This document shows, piece after piece, positions 14,203-21,727 of a DNA stretch of 31,709 nt. The stretch comes from CAWDLX01 sp046728155 (GTDB lineage: Bacteria; Actinomycetota; Actinomycetes; Mycobacteriales; Micromonosporaceae), in the NCBI GenBank assembly GCA_046728155.1, contig JBKPDY010000160.1:1-31709 (forward strand), written 5' to 3'. Made by a program: the position numbers and the translations under genes. Positions within the stretch are counted from its first letter, which is position 1; every line of letters begins with the position of its first letter. The notes under the pieces were generated by a model. It had not been told where the DNA came from and searched no databases. It saw only the letters and a program-made list of their open reading frames with translations.

Positions 14203-14232
14203 TTTCGTGTTGCCGTGTGCCTACGGCATAAT
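14203..14232 (+). promoter_or_regulatory. Candidate S10 operon promoter with overlapping dyad
   Basis: CATAAT (14227-14232) is the only AT-rich -10-like hexamer in the gap 14121-14689; TTTCGT (14203-14208) lies 18 nt upstream. A dyad TGCCGT/ACGGCA (14211-14216, 14223-14228) covers the spacer and touches the -10. The -35 is poor, so the assignment is tentative. If right, the rpsJ leader is about 450 nt long. Between 14233 and 14470 I see no further structure I can support. Confidence 0.35.
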
Positions 14233-14475
14233 GAACGGGTCGCGTCCGCGGGGCGGTCGCGGGTCGTGGTGCGCGGAGACGCGGCGACCGGAAGATCCTC
14301 CGCAGTGGTGCTGACTCGGATGTCGAGGCGGCGCCGCGCTCCACAGAAGACAGTCCGCTGGCTTCGGTGGAGAGACGGCAAGGACGCCCGCAGTGGGCGG
14401 TCGAGCCCACGGGCCTATCGAGCCAACCCCCGTCACGATGAGCGGCGGGCCGCGGCGGAGCAGGTCCCGGATGCA

Positions 14476-14500
14476 CGACACGCCCGACCGCGGGGGTCGG
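14476..14500 (+). promoter_or_regulatory. S10 leader hairpin shared with the rpsL leader
   Basis: This 25-nt element differs from 9642-9666 at one loop base only. CCGACC (14484-14489) pairs with GGTCGG (14495-14500) around GCGGG. It lies in the leader of the S10 operon, about 190 nt before rpsJ. The same hairpin in two ribosomal-protein leaders suggests a shared RNA-binding signal, which is inferred. Confidence 0.5.
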
Positions 14501-14501
14501 C

Positions 14502-14596
14502 GCATGAAGCATGCTTCGTGCGGTCGACAAGCGGACCGGACGGCAGCACCCCGAGAGATTCTGCGGGGGCAACACGCGCGAAGCTTGCTTCGTGCG
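14502..14596 (+). repeat. Two related hairpins in the S10 leader
   Basis: Hairpin A pairs GCATGAAG (14502-14509) with CTTCGTGC (14514-14521). Hairpin B pairs CGCGCGAAG (14575-14583) with CTTCGTGCG (14588-14596). They share the 17-nt core GAAGC-W-TGCTTCGTGCG (14506-14522 and 14580-14596) with one mismatch, and each has a T-G/G-T wobble at the same point. A further stem, GCGGGGG with CCCTCCGC, lies at 14651-14670 next to the rpsJ SD. Confidence 0.55.
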
Positions 14597-14689
14597 CAAC
14601 GCACAGTGCGGACAGCGACGGCAGCGACCTGGGATTTTCCCCGGGGGCATGCGGGGGCAGAGCCCTCCGCAAGGAAGGAAACGGCCACC

Positions 14690-14998
14690 ATGGCGGGACA
14701 GAAGATCCGCATCCGGCTCAAGGCCTACGACCACGAGGTCGTCGACTCGTCGGCGCGCAAGATCGTCGAGACGGTGACGCGCACCGGGGCGCAGGTCGCC
14801 GGCCCGGTGCCGCTGCCTACTGAGATCAACCGTTATTGCGTCATCCGCTCGCCACACAAGTACAAGGACTCGCGTGAGCACTTCGAGATGCGAACACACA
14901 AGCGTCTGATCGACATCATCGACCCGACTCCAAAGACGGTCGACTCGCTCATGCGTCTCGACCTTCCGGCTGGCGTCGACATCGAGATCAAGCTGTAG
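14690..14998 (+). CDS. rpsJ: 30S ribosomal protein S10
   Basis: S10 (102 aa) binds the 30S head and, as NusE, joins the antitermination complex. The start ATG 14690 gives MAGQKIRIRLKAYDHEV, the usual actinobacterial N-terminus; AAGGAAGGAA (14671-14680) lies 9 nt upstream. The frame is open upstream through the leader, but that Arg-rich part is not an S10 sequence. The core motif RSPHKYKDSREHFEMRTHKRL is complete. First gene of the S10 cluster; rplC starts 10 nt after its stop. Confidence 0.99.
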   Translation: MAGQKIRIRLKAYDHEVVDSSARKIVETVTRTGAQVAGPVPLPTEINRYCVIRSPHKYKDSREHFEMRTHKRLIDIIDPTPKTVDSLMRLDLPAGVDIEIKL

Positions 14999-15008
14999 GG
15001 ACCCACTG

Positions 15009-15671
15009 ATGGACAGGCAAGTCAAAGGCATCCTGGGAGCCAAGCTCGGCATGACCCAGATCTGGGACAACAACCGCGTTGTCCCGGTGACCGTGGTGCA
15101 GGCCGGCCCATGCGTGGTGACCCAGGTACGCACGCCCGACCGCGACGGTTACTCCGCCGTCCAGCTCGCGTACGGAGCCGTCAACCCGCGCAAGGTGAAC
15201 AAGCCCGAGGCGGGCCACTTCGCCAAGGCCGATGTGGCACCGCGCCGCTACCTGGTCGAGTTGCGGACCACGGACGCGCCCACGTACGAACTCGGCCAGG
15301 AGGTCACGGTCGAGACATTCGAGGCAGGTCAGCCGGTGGACGTCACCGGCAAGACCAAGGGCAAGGGCTTCGCCGGCGTGATGAAGCGGCACGGTTTCCA
15401 CGGTCTCAAGGCGAGTCACGGGGTGGAACGCAAGCACCGCTCTCCTGGTTCGGTCGGGGCCTGCGCGACACCGGGCCGGGTCTTCAAGGGCGTCGGCATG
15501 GCCGGCCGGATGGGCGGGGTGCGCTACACCGCACAGAGTCTGACCATTCAGTCGGTGGACCCGGAACAGAACCTCATCCTCGTCCGTGGAGCGATTCCCG
15601 GCCCCAAGGGTGGGCTGGTGCTCATCCGTACGGCCGCGAAGGCCCCGGCCGGGAAGGTCGCGGTGAAGTGA
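15009..15671 (+). CDS. rplC: 50S ribosomal protein L3
   Basis: L3 (220 aa) starts 50S assembly and reaches toward the peptidyl transferase centre. ATG 15009 is preceded by AGGGA (14997-15001), which overlaps the rpsJ stop. The N-terminal GILGAKLGMTQIWD and the loop KGKGFAGVMKRHGFHG are typical, and the glutamine-bearing region (HRSPGSVGACATPGRVFKG) is present. Its stop TGA shares its last base with the ATG of rplD. Confidence 0.98.
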   Translation: MDRQVKGILGAKLGMTQIWDNNRVVPVTVVQAGPCVVTQVRTPDRDGYSAVQLAYGAVNPRKVNKPEAGHFAKADVAPRRYLVELRTTDAPTYELGQEVTVETFEAGQPVDVTGKTKGKGFAGVMKRHGFHGLKASHGVERKHRSPGSVGACATPGRVFKGVGMAGRMGGVRYTAQSLTIQSVDPEQNLILVRGAIPGPKGGLVLIRTAAKAPAGKVAVK

Positions 15672-16348
15672 TGGCCACAGTGGACATTCTCAACGTCGAG
15701 GGCGAGGTCGCCGGCTCGGTCGAACTGCCCGATGAGATCTTCGACGTCCAGGCGAACATACCGCTGATGCATCAGGTCGTGGTGGCCCAGCTGGCGGCGG
15801 CACGGCGAGGAACGCACAAGACCAAGACCCGGGGCGAGGTCGCCGGCGGCGGCAGGAAGCCGTACAAGCAGAAGGGCACCGGCCGGGCCCGGCAGGGCTC
15901 GATCCGGGCACCGCAGTTCGCCGGCGGTGGCGTCTCGCATGGTCCGGTACCGCGCGACTACAGCCAACGGACGCCGAAGCGGATGAAGGCCGCCGCCCTC
16001 CGCAGTGCGCTGTCCGATCGGGCCCGCGGTGGCCATGTCCACGTTGTATCGTCCTTTGTAGACGACGACACGCCGAGGACGAAGGCGGCGCTGGCGACAC
16101 TGCGGATGGCGACCGGGTCCGACAAGGTCCTCGTAGTGCTCAGCCGCGACGACGATGTCAACTGGCTCTCCCTGCGCAACGTTGCCGAGGTACACCTGAT
16201 CGCGGTCGACCAGCTGAACACCTACGACGTGCTGGTCAGCGACGATGTCGTCTTCACGGTCGGCGCCCTCGCCGAGTTCCTCGGTGTCGACATCGAGGTG
16301 GCGACCATCGAGCCGTCCACCGTGGACGACGAGGAGGGCGAGGAATGA
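15671..16348 (+). CDS. rplD: 50S ribosomal protein L4
   Basis: L4 (225 aa) lines the exit tunnel and in E. coli represses the S10 operon. The start ATG 15671 overlaps the rplC stop by 1 nt (TGATG), a coupled start. The tunnel loop KPYKQKGTGRARQGSIRAPQF is wild type, with no change typical of macrolide resistance. The C-terminus ends in an acidic run (DDEEGEE). It overlaps rplW by 4 nt. Confidence 0.98.
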   Translation: MATVDILNVEGEVAGSVELPDEIFDVQANIPLMHQVVVAQLAAARRGTHKTKTRGEVAGGGRKPYKQKGTGRARQGSIRAPQFAGGGVSHGPVPRDYSQRTPKRMKAAALRSALSDRARGGHVHVVSSFVDDDTPRTKAALATLRMATGSDKVLVVLSRDDDVNWLSLRNVAEVHLIAVDQLNTYDVLVSDDVVFTVGALAEFLGVDIEVATIEPSTVDDEEGEE

Positions 16349-16647
16349 GTACGGTAGCCGATCCGCGCGACGTCATCGTGGCGCCGGTCGTCTCGGAGAA
16401 GAGCTACAGCGAGCTCAACCGCAACTGGTACACGTTCCTGGTGCATCCGGACGCGAACAAGACCGAGATCAAGATCGCGATCGAGCAGATCTTCAACGTC
16501 CGCGTCCTCACCGTGAACACGCTCAACCGCGAGGGAAAGCGCAAGCGCACCCGCACCGGGTGGGGCAAGCGCAAGGACACGAAGCGGGCGATGGTGAAGC
16601 TCGCCGACGGTGACCGTATCGACGCCTTCGGCGGACCGGTCAGCTGA
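16345..16647 (+). CDS. rplW: 50S ribosomal protein L23
   Basis: L23 (100 aa) lies at the tunnel exit and is the docking site for trigger factor and SRP. ATG 16345 overlaps the rplD stop by 4 nt (ATGA). The motifs VVSEKSYSELN, YTFLVHPDANKTEIK and the basic loop GKRKRTRTGWGKRKDTKRA are standard. Length is normal. Confidence 0.98.
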   Translation: MSTVADPRDVIVAPVVSEKSYSELNRNWYTFLVHPDANKTEIKIAIEQIFNVRVLTVNTLNREGKRKRTRTGWGKRKDTKRAMVKLADGDRIDAFGGPVS

Positions 16648-16662
16648 GGGGTGTAGAGGACT

Positions 16663-17502
16663 ATGGCTATCCGTAAGTTCAAGCCGACCAGCGCCGGCCG
16701 ACGCGGCGCGAGCGTGGCTGATTTCGCCGAGGTGACCCGGGACACGCCGGAGAAGTCGCTGCTTCGCCCGCTGCACAACCGGGGCGGCCGCAACGTGCAC
16801 GGCCGGATCACCACCAGGCACCAAGGCGGTGGGCACAAGCGCCAGTACCGCCTGATCGACTTCAAGCGGGTGGACAAGGACGGCGTGCCGGCGAAGGTTG
16901 CGCACATCGAGTACGACCCGAACCGCACCGCCCGGATCGCGCTGCTGCACTACGCCGACGGCGAGAAGCGTTACATCCTCGCGCCGAAGGACCTCAAGCA
17001 GGGCGACGTCGTCGAGTCGGGTCCGGGCGCCGACATCAAGCCGGGCAACAACCTGCCGCTGCGCAATATCCCGGTGGGTACGACCGTCCACGGCGTCGAG
17101 CTGCGTCCGGGCGGCGGCGCCAAACTGGCCCGCTCGGCCGGAGTCGGGATCCAGCTGCTGGGCCGTGAGGGCATGTACGCCGCACTGCGGATGCCGTCGG
17201 GCGAGATCCGCCGCGTCGACGTGCGCTGCCGCGCGACCGTCGGCGAGATCGGTAACGCCGACCAGTCAAACATCAGCTGGGGTAAAGCCGGTCGCATGCG
17301 CTGGAAGGGTAAGCGCCCGACCGTCCGCGGCGTCGCGATGAACCCGATCGACCACCCGCATGGGGGCGGTGAGGGCAAGACCTCCGGCGGCCGCCACCCC
17401 GTCAACCCCAAGGGCAAACCCGAAGGCCGGACCCGACGCAAGGGTCTCCCGAGCGACCGTCTGATCGTCCGCCGTCGTTACGCCACCCGGAAGCGGGGTT
17501 AA
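16663..17502 (+). CDS. rplB: 50S ribosomal protein L2
   Basis: L2 (279 aa) is needed for subunit joining and peptidyl transfer. ATG 16663 is preceded by TAGAGGA. The N-terminal basic arm, OB-fold and SH3-like domain are complete. The conserved DHPHGGGEG holds H231 and H233, the former matching the functionally important E. coli H229. The C-terminus is basic (RRRYATRKRG). rpsS follows after 3 nt. Confidence 0.99.
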   Translation: MAIRKFKPTSAGRRGASVADFAEVTRDTPEKSLLRPLHNRGGRNVHGRITTRHQGGGHKRQYRLIDFKRVDKDGVPAKVAHIEYDPNRTARIALLHYADGEKRYILAPKDLKQGDVVESGPGADIKPGNNLPLRNIPVGTTVHGVELRPGGGAKLARSAGVGIQLLGREGMYAALRMPSGEIRRVDVRCRATVGEIGNADQSNISWGKAGRMRWKGKRPTVRGVAMNPIDHPHGGGEGKTSGGRHPVNPKGKPEGRTRRKGLPSDRLIVRRRYATRKRG

Positions 17503-17505
17503 GCC

Positions 17506-17787
17506 GTGCCACGCAGCTTGAAGAAAGGCCCGTTCGTCGATGTCCACCTGATGCGGAAGGTGGAGGTCGCGAACGAGAAAAACTCCAAGAACGTCATCAA
17601 GACCTGGTCGCGCCGCTCGACGATCGTGCCCGAGATGCTCGGCCACACGATCGCGGTGCACGACGGCCGCAAGCACGTGCCGGTCTTCGTGACCGAGTCG
17701 ATGGTCGGGCACAAGCTCGGCGAGTTCGCCTTGACCCGTACGTTCAAGGGCCACGACAAGGACGACCGGAAGAGTCGCCGCCGCTAG
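17506..17787 (+). CDS. rpsS: 30S ribosomal protein S19
   Basis: S19 (93 aa) forms a head complex with S13 and contacts the A-site tRNA. GTG 17506 starts MPRSLKKGPFVD, the standard N-terminus; only a weak GGGG lies upstream, so it probably depends on coupling to rplB 3 nt before. The motif TWSRRSTIVPEMLGHTIAVHDG is intact and the tail is basic (DDRKSRRR). Confidence 0.98.
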   Translation: MPRSLKKGPFVDVHLMRKVEVANEKNSKNVIKTWSRRSTIVPEMLGHTIAVHDGRKHVPVFVTESMVGHKLGEFALTRTFKGHDKDDRKSRRR

Positions 17788-17817
17788 GCGGTGACAGGAA
17801 GACGAGGGGACACCCCG

Positions 17818-18546
17818 ATGGCAACGAAGAGCGGCGACACCGTCGTGCTGCCGGGAGCGCGGGCGGTAGCGCGGCATGTGCGCATCTCGCCGATGAAGGC
17901 GCGCCGCGTGGTCGACCTCGTCCGCGGCATGCCCGCGAAGGAGGCGCTGACCGTGCTCCAGTTTGCGCCGCAGGCCGCCAGCGAGCAGGTCTACAAGGTG
18001 CTCGCCAGCGCCATGGCCAACGCCGAGAACAACGAGCGCCTCGACCCCGACTCGCTCCTCGTCCGGGCCGCCTATGTCGACGAGGGCCCTACCCTCAAGC
18101 GGTTCCGCCCCCGCGCGCAGGGCCGGGCATACCGGATCCGGAAGCGGACCTGCCACATCACCATCGAGGTCGAGAGCGTGGTCGCGGCACTGCAGGCTCG
18201 TAAGGCGTCGAAGGCCGCGGCCGCGAAATCGGCCCCGACCAGGTCCGGGCCGGGCGCGGCCGCGTCGAAGGGCGCGCCGGGCAGGGCCGCGTCGAAGGCC
18301 GCGCCGAGCCGGGCAAGCATGCCGACCGCGGCCGAGGTCGAGGAGAACGGCCCGGTCGACGCCGACGAGGCCAGCGCGGCGCCGGCCAAGAAGACCGCCG
18401 CGAAGGCGTCCCCCGCAAAGAAGGCCGCGGCGAAGAGCGCAACCGCAGCGGACGAACCGAAGAAGGCACCCGCGAAGAAGACCACCAAGGCCGCGAAGGC
18501 GAGCCGTCCGGAACCGGACGTGGATGCCGAGGAGGAGACCGAATAA
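17818..18546 (+). CDS. rplV: 50S ribosomal protein L22 with long Ala/Lys-rich C-terminal tail
   Basis: L22 binds 23S rRNA domains and lines the exit tunnel with a beta-hairpin. ATG 17818 is preceded by GAGGGGA (17804-17810); an upstream in-frame start at 17791 lacks support. Residues about 10-125 form the normal L22 fold, including the tunnel loop LKRFRPRAQGRAYRIRKRTCHITIEV. Residues 126-242 are an extra tail: first rich in Ala, Lys, Arg, Ser and Pro, then an acidic patch (VEENGPVDADEAS), then AAKK/PAKK repeats, ending acidic (DVDAEEETE). Usual L22 is 110-150 aa, so this tail nearly doubles it. Its stop overlaps the rpsC start by 1 nt. Confidence 0.97.
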   Translation: MATKSGDTVVLPGARAVARHVRISPMKARRVVDLVRGMPAKEALTVLQFAPQAASEQVYKVLASAMANAENNERLDPDSLLVRAAYVDEGPTLKRFRPRAQGRAYRIRKRTCHITIEVESVVAALQARKASKAAAAKSAPTRSGPGAAASKGAPGRAASKAAPSRASMPTAAEVEENGPVDADEASAAPAKKTAAKASPAKKAAAKSATAADEPKKAPAKKTTKAAKASRPEPDVDAEEETE

Positions 18547-19409
18547 TGGGTCAGAAAGTCCACCCGATTGGGTTCCGGCTCGGCATCTCGACCGACTGGA
18601 AGTCACGCTGGTACGCCGACAAGCTCTACAAGGACTACATCGCTGAGGACGTGCGCATCCGCAAGATGATGTCCAAGGGGCTCGAGCGGGCCGGTATCTC
18701 CAAAGTGGACATCGAACGTACCCGGGACCGCGTGCGCATCGACATCCACACGGCCCGTCCGGGTATCGTCATCGGGCGTAAGGGCGCCGAGGCCGACCGG
18801 ATCCGGGGCGAGCTGGAGAAGTTGACCGGTAAGCAGGTCCAGTTGAACATCCTCGAGGTGAAGAGTCCCGAGTCGGATGCTCAGCTGGTCGCCCAAGGCG
18901 TCGCCGAGCAGCTCTCGAGCCGGGTCAGCTTCCGCCGCGCGATGCGCAAGGCGATGCAATCGGCGATGAAGAACACCCAGGTCAAGGGTATCCGGGTGCA
19001 GGTATCCGGCCGCCTCGGTGGCGCCGAGATGAGCCGCACCGAGTTCTACCGGGAGGGTCGCGTCCCGCTGCACACATTGCGGGCCAACATCGAGTACGGC
19101 TTCTTCGAGGCTCGCACGACGTTCGGTCGGATCGGCGTGAAGGTCTGGATCTACAAGGGCGACGCCGCCGGTGCGGCGGCGGACCAGCAAGCGCAGGCGC
19201 CGGGACGGGCTCGCCGCGACGGCCGCGGTGGCGTCGACCGGGCCGAGCGTCCGCGACGGCTGCGCTCCGGTGCGTCGGGCACCACGGCCGGTGGGACTGA
19301 GGCGGGCCGGGCCGGCGCGGCCGGACTCTCCCGAGCGGGTACCGAGCCGCTGACCGAGACCATCGAGGAGTCCACTGTGGATGAAGCCGCTGAGAGCCAG
19401 GAGGCGTGA
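18546..19409 (+). CDS. rpsC: 30S ribosomal protein S3 with C-terminal extension
   Basis: S3 (287 aa) lies at the mRNA entry channel and takes part in mRNA unwinding. ATG 18546 overlaps the rplV stop TAA by 1 nt. The N-terminal domain holds a KH fold with the GRKG loop at 77-80, and the C-terminal domain ends near residue 206 (VWIYKGD). Residues 207-287 are an extension rich in Gly, Arg and Ala, turning acidic at the end. Many actinobacterial S3 proteins carry such a tail; this one is long. Confidence 0.98.
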   Translation: MGQKVHPIGFRLGISTDWKSRWYADKLYKDYIAEDVRIRKMMSKGLERAGISKVDIERTRDRVRIDIHTARPGIVIGRKGAEADRIRGELEKLTGKQVQLNILEVKSPESDAQLVAQGVAEQLSSRVSFRRAMRKAMQSAMKNTQVKGIRVQVSGRLGGAEMSRTEFYREGRVPLHTLRANIEYGFFEARTTFGRIGVKVWIYKGDAAGAAADQQAQAPGRARRDGRGGVDRAERPRRLRSGASGTTAGGTEAGRAGAAGLSRAGTEPLTETIEESTVDEAAESQEA

Positions 19410-19412
19410 GGA

Positions 19413-19838
19413 ATGTTGATACCTCGTAAGCCGCCGAAGGGCTTCCGTAAGCCTCACCACCCGGACCGGCACGGTTCGAGCAAGGGCGGTACCCGCGTGG
19501 TCTTCGGCGACTATGGCATCCAGGCGCTCGAGCCCGCGTACGTGACCAACCGGCAGATCGAGGCGGCGCGTATTGCGATGACCCGCCACATCAAGCGCGG
19601 CGGAAAGGTCTGGATCACGGTCTTCCCGGACCAGGCCTTGACCAAGAAGCCGGCCGAGACGCGGATGGGCTCCGGCAAGGGTTCGCCCGAGTGGTGGGTA
19701 TCGAATGTCAAGCCGGGCCGGATCCTGTTCGAGATGTCGTTCCCGACCGAGACGGTAGCGCGAGAGGCGATGCGTCGCGCGATCCACAAGCTTCCGATGA
19801 AATGCCGCATCGTCAAGCGCGAGATGGGTGAGGTCTGA
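19413..19838 (+). CDS. rplP: 50S ribosomal protein L16
   Basis: L16 (141 aa) shapes the A-site tRNA pocket of the large subunit. ATG 19413 lies 3 nt after rpsC, with GTGAGGA just upstream. MLIPRKPPKGFRKPHHP and the loop MGSGKGSPEWWVSNVKPGRI are typical, as is the arginine hydroxylated in E. coli (AETRMGSGKG). Its stop overlaps rpmC by 1 nt. Confidence 0.98.
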   Translation: MLIPRKPPKGFRKPHHPDRHGSSKGGTRVVFGDYGIQALEPAYVTNRQIEAARIAMTRHIKRGGKVWITVFPDQALTKKPAETRMGSGKGSPEWWVSNVKPGRILFEMSFPTETVAREAMRRAIHKLPMKCRIVKREMGEV

Positions 19839-20071
19839 TGGCAGCGGGGACAGCCGCCGCGGAGCTGCGCGAGCTTGTTACCGAGGAGCTCGTCAACCGG
19901 CTCCGCGAGGCCAAGGCGGAGCTGTTCAACCTCCGCGTGCAGTCGGCGACCGGGCAGCTGGACAACAACCGGCGGCTGCAGGTGGTACGCAGCGATATCG
20001 CCCGGATCTACACGATCATGCGCGAGCGCGAGCTCGGGCTCTCGGAGGAACCTGAGGTGACCGCACCATGA
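19838..20071 (+). CDS. rpmC: 50S ribosomal protein L29
   Basis: L29 (77 aa) is a two-helix protein near the tunnel exit. ATG 19838 overlaps the rplP stop (TGATG). The family core is seen in ELRELVTEELVNRLREAKAELFNLR and in the arm TGQLDNNRRLQVVRSDIARIYT. It overlaps rpsQ by 4 nt. Confidence 0.96.
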   Translation: MAAGTAAAELRELVTEELVNRLREAKAELFNLRVQSATGQLDNNRRLQVVRSDIARIYTIMRERELGLSEEPEVTAP

Positions 20072-20349
20072 CCGAGAACAACACCCCGGCCACGGCGACC
20101 CGTAACCGCCGCAAGGCGCGGGAAGGCGTCGTGGTCAGCGACAAGATGGACAAGACCGTCGTGGTCGTCGTCGAGGACCGGGTCAAGCACCCCCTGTACG
20201 GCAAGGTCCTGCGCCGCAACAGCCGGCTCAAGGCCCATGACGAGACCAACGCCTGCGGCGTCGGCGATCGGGTCCTGTTGATGGAGACCCGGCCGTTGTC
20301 GGCCACCAAGCGTTGGCGTGTCGTCGAGATCCTCGAGCGCGCGAAGTAG
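20068..20349 (+). CDS. rpsQ: 30S ribosomal protein S17
   Basis: S17 (93 aa) is an OB-fold primary 16S binder. ATG 20068 overlaps the rpmC stop by 4 nt (ATGA). After a short Thr/Asn-rich N-terminus come the motifs KAREGVVVSDKMDKTVVVVVED, HPLYGKVLRR and HDETNACGVGDRVLLMETRPLSATKRW. All are typical. Confidence 0.98.
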   Translation: MTENNTPATATRNRRKAREGVVVSDKMDKTVVVVVEDRVKHPLYGKVLRRNSRLKAHDETNACGVGDRVLLMETRPLSATKRWRVVEILERAK

Positions 20350-20364
20350 CCGTAGGAGAGTCAC

Positions 20365-20733
20365 GTGATTCAGCAGGAGTCGCGACTGCGCGTCGCCGAC
20401 AACACCGGTGCCCGGGAGATCCTGTGCATCCGCGTCCTCGGCGGTTCGGGTCGGCGCTACGCCGGTATCGGCGACGTCATCGTGGCCACGGTCAAGGACG
20501 CCATTCCCGGCGCCGGTGTGAAGAAGGGTGACATCGTAAAGGCGGTCGTGGTCCGTACGGTCAAGGAGCGGCGCCGCCCGGACGGCTCGTACATCCGGTT
20601 CGACGAGAACGCGGCCGTGATCATCAAGGACGGTGGAGACCCGCGGGGCACCCGCATCTTCGGGCCGGTCGGTCGTGAGCTACGGGACAAGCGCTTCATG
20701 AAGATCATCTCACTCGCGCCGGAGGTGTTGTAG
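20365..20733 (+). CDS. rplN: 50S ribosomal protein L14
   Basis: L14 (122 aa) forms a bridge to the 30S subunit with L19. GTG 20365 starts MIQQESRLRVADNTGA; AGGAG (20354-20358) lies 6 nt upstream. The motifs TVKERRRPDGSYIRFDENAAV and the C-terminal GPVGRELRDKRFMKI are complete. It heads what is the spc operon in E. coli; here only 15 nt separate it from rpsQ, so the two clusters are probably one transcript. Confidence 0.99.
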   Translation: MIQQESRLRVADNTGAREILCIRVLGGSGRRYAGIGDVIVATVKDAIPGAGVKKGDIVKAVVVRTVKERRRPDGSYIRFDENAAVIIKDGGDPRGTRIFGPVGRELRDKRFMKIISLAPEVL

Positions 20734-20736
20734 TCC

Positions 20737-20850
20737 ATGACCGAGCGGAGCGAGCACGCGAGCGACGCCTGCGAGCGAGCCATCAGCGGCAGAGAGCTCG
20801 GTGGTGTGCACCTTCATTGGTGCGCCGACCGCAGGGAGGCGGAGCGATGA
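20737..20850 (+). CDS. Possible 37-aa coupled small reading frame between rplN and rplX
   Basis: ATG 20737 starts 3 nt after the rplN stop and the frame ends at TGA 20848-20850, overlapping the rplX start by 4 nt (ATGA). It begins MTERSEHASDACERA. GGAGG (20721-20725) lies 11 nt upstream. Its first part is made of GAGC/GCGAGC repeats (20740-20780) that look like a dispersed genomic repeat; ACCGAGC (20740-20746) can pair with GCTCGGT (20796-20802). It may be a real short gene, a coupling leader for rplX, or an inserted repeat that happens to be open. Sequence alone cannot decide. Confidence 0.35.
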   Translation: MTERSEHASDACERAISGRELGGVHLHWCADRREAER

Positions 20851-21161
20851 AGGTGAAGAAGGGCGACACGGTCGTCGTCGTCGCCGGGAGCGACAAGGGC
20901 GCCCGCGGCAAGGTCCTCGCCGCTTACCCGGACACGAACAAGGTCCTGGTCGAAGGCGTCAACCGGGTCAAGAAGCACACCCGCATCAGCACCACCCAAC
21001 GTGGCGCCAAGACCGGCGGCATCATCACCCAGGAGGCGCCGATCGATGCCTCCAACGTCATGGTGGTCGACTCCGACGGCCGACCGACGCGGGTCGGCTA
21101 CCGCGTCGACGACGACGGACAGAAGGTGCGCATCTCCCGGCGCTCCGGGAAGGACCTCTGA
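20847..21161 (+). CDS. rplX: 50S ribosomal protein L24
   Basis: L24 (104 aa) starts 50S assembly at the 5' part of 23S rRNA. ATG 20847 is preceded by GGGAGG (20834-20839), 7 nt away, and starts MKVKKGDTVVVVAGSDKGARGKV, a classic KOW motif. The gap to rplN is unusually long for this cluster (113 nt) and is filled by a repeat-like small frame. Its stop overlaps rplE by 1 nt. Confidence 0.98.
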   Translation: MKVKKGDTVVVVAGSDKGARGKVLAAYPDTNKVLVEGVNRVKKHTRISTTQRGAKTGGIITQEAPIDASNVMVVDSDGRPTRVGYRVDDDGQKVRISRRSGKDL

Positions 21162-21727
21162 TGACCCAGACGTTGACGATTCCCCGACTCAAGCAGCGCT
21201 ACCGCGAGGAGATCGTCCCGGCGCTGACTGAGCAGTTCTCGTACCAGAATCCGATGCAGGTTCCCGGTCTGGTGAAGATCGTGGTCAACATGGGCGTCGG
21301 CGAGGCGGCCCGGGACGCCAAGCTCATCGACGGCGCCGTACGGGATCTCGCCGCGATCACCGGGCAGAAGCCGCAGATACGCCGGGCCACCAAGTCGGTC
21401 GCGCAGTTCAAGCTGCGTGAAGGCATGCCGATCGGGGCGAAGGTAACCCTGCGCGGCGACCGGATGTGGGAGTTCCTCGACCGGTTGCTCTCCATCGCGC
21501 TGCCCCGGATCCGGGACTTCCGCGGACTCGACGGGCGCAAGCTCGACGGTCACGGCAACTACACGTTCGGCCTGACCGAGCAGTTGGTGTTCCACGAGGT
21601 CGACCAGGACCGGATCGATCGGATCCGGGGCATGGACATCACGGTCGTGACCACCGCGGCCACCGACGACGAGGGACGGGCATTGCTGAAGCTCCTCGGG
21701 TTCCCGTTCAAGGAGCTTGCGACTTGA
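21161..21727 (+). CDS. rplE: 50S ribosomal protein L5
   Basis: L5 (188 aa) binds 5S rRNA and contacts P-site tRNA. ATG 21161 overlaps the rplX stop (TGATG). The motifs VVNMGVGEAARDAK, ITGQKPQIRRATKSVAQFKLREGMPIG and the C-terminal TAATDDEGRALLKLLGFPF are intact. The final residues KELAT and the stop lie inside the first unit of the 32-nt tandem repeat. Comparison with unit 5, which reads ACT TGG ACC TGA, suggests the protein may once have ended two residues later. Confidence 0.98.
   Translation: MTQTLTIPRLKQRYREEIVPALTEQFSYQNPMQVPGLVKIVVNMGVGEAARDAKLIDGAVRDLAAITGQKPQIRRATKSVAQFKLREGMPIGAKVTLRGDRMWEFLDRLLSIALPRIRDFRGLDGRKLDGHGNYTFGLTEQLVFHEVDQDRIDRIRGMDITVVTTAATDDEGRALLKLLGFPFKELAT

Noticed and set aside
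14471..14689. N-terminally extended rpsJ through the leader
   Set aside because: The extra residues are not S10-like and the SD AAGGAAGGAA belongs to ATG 14690.
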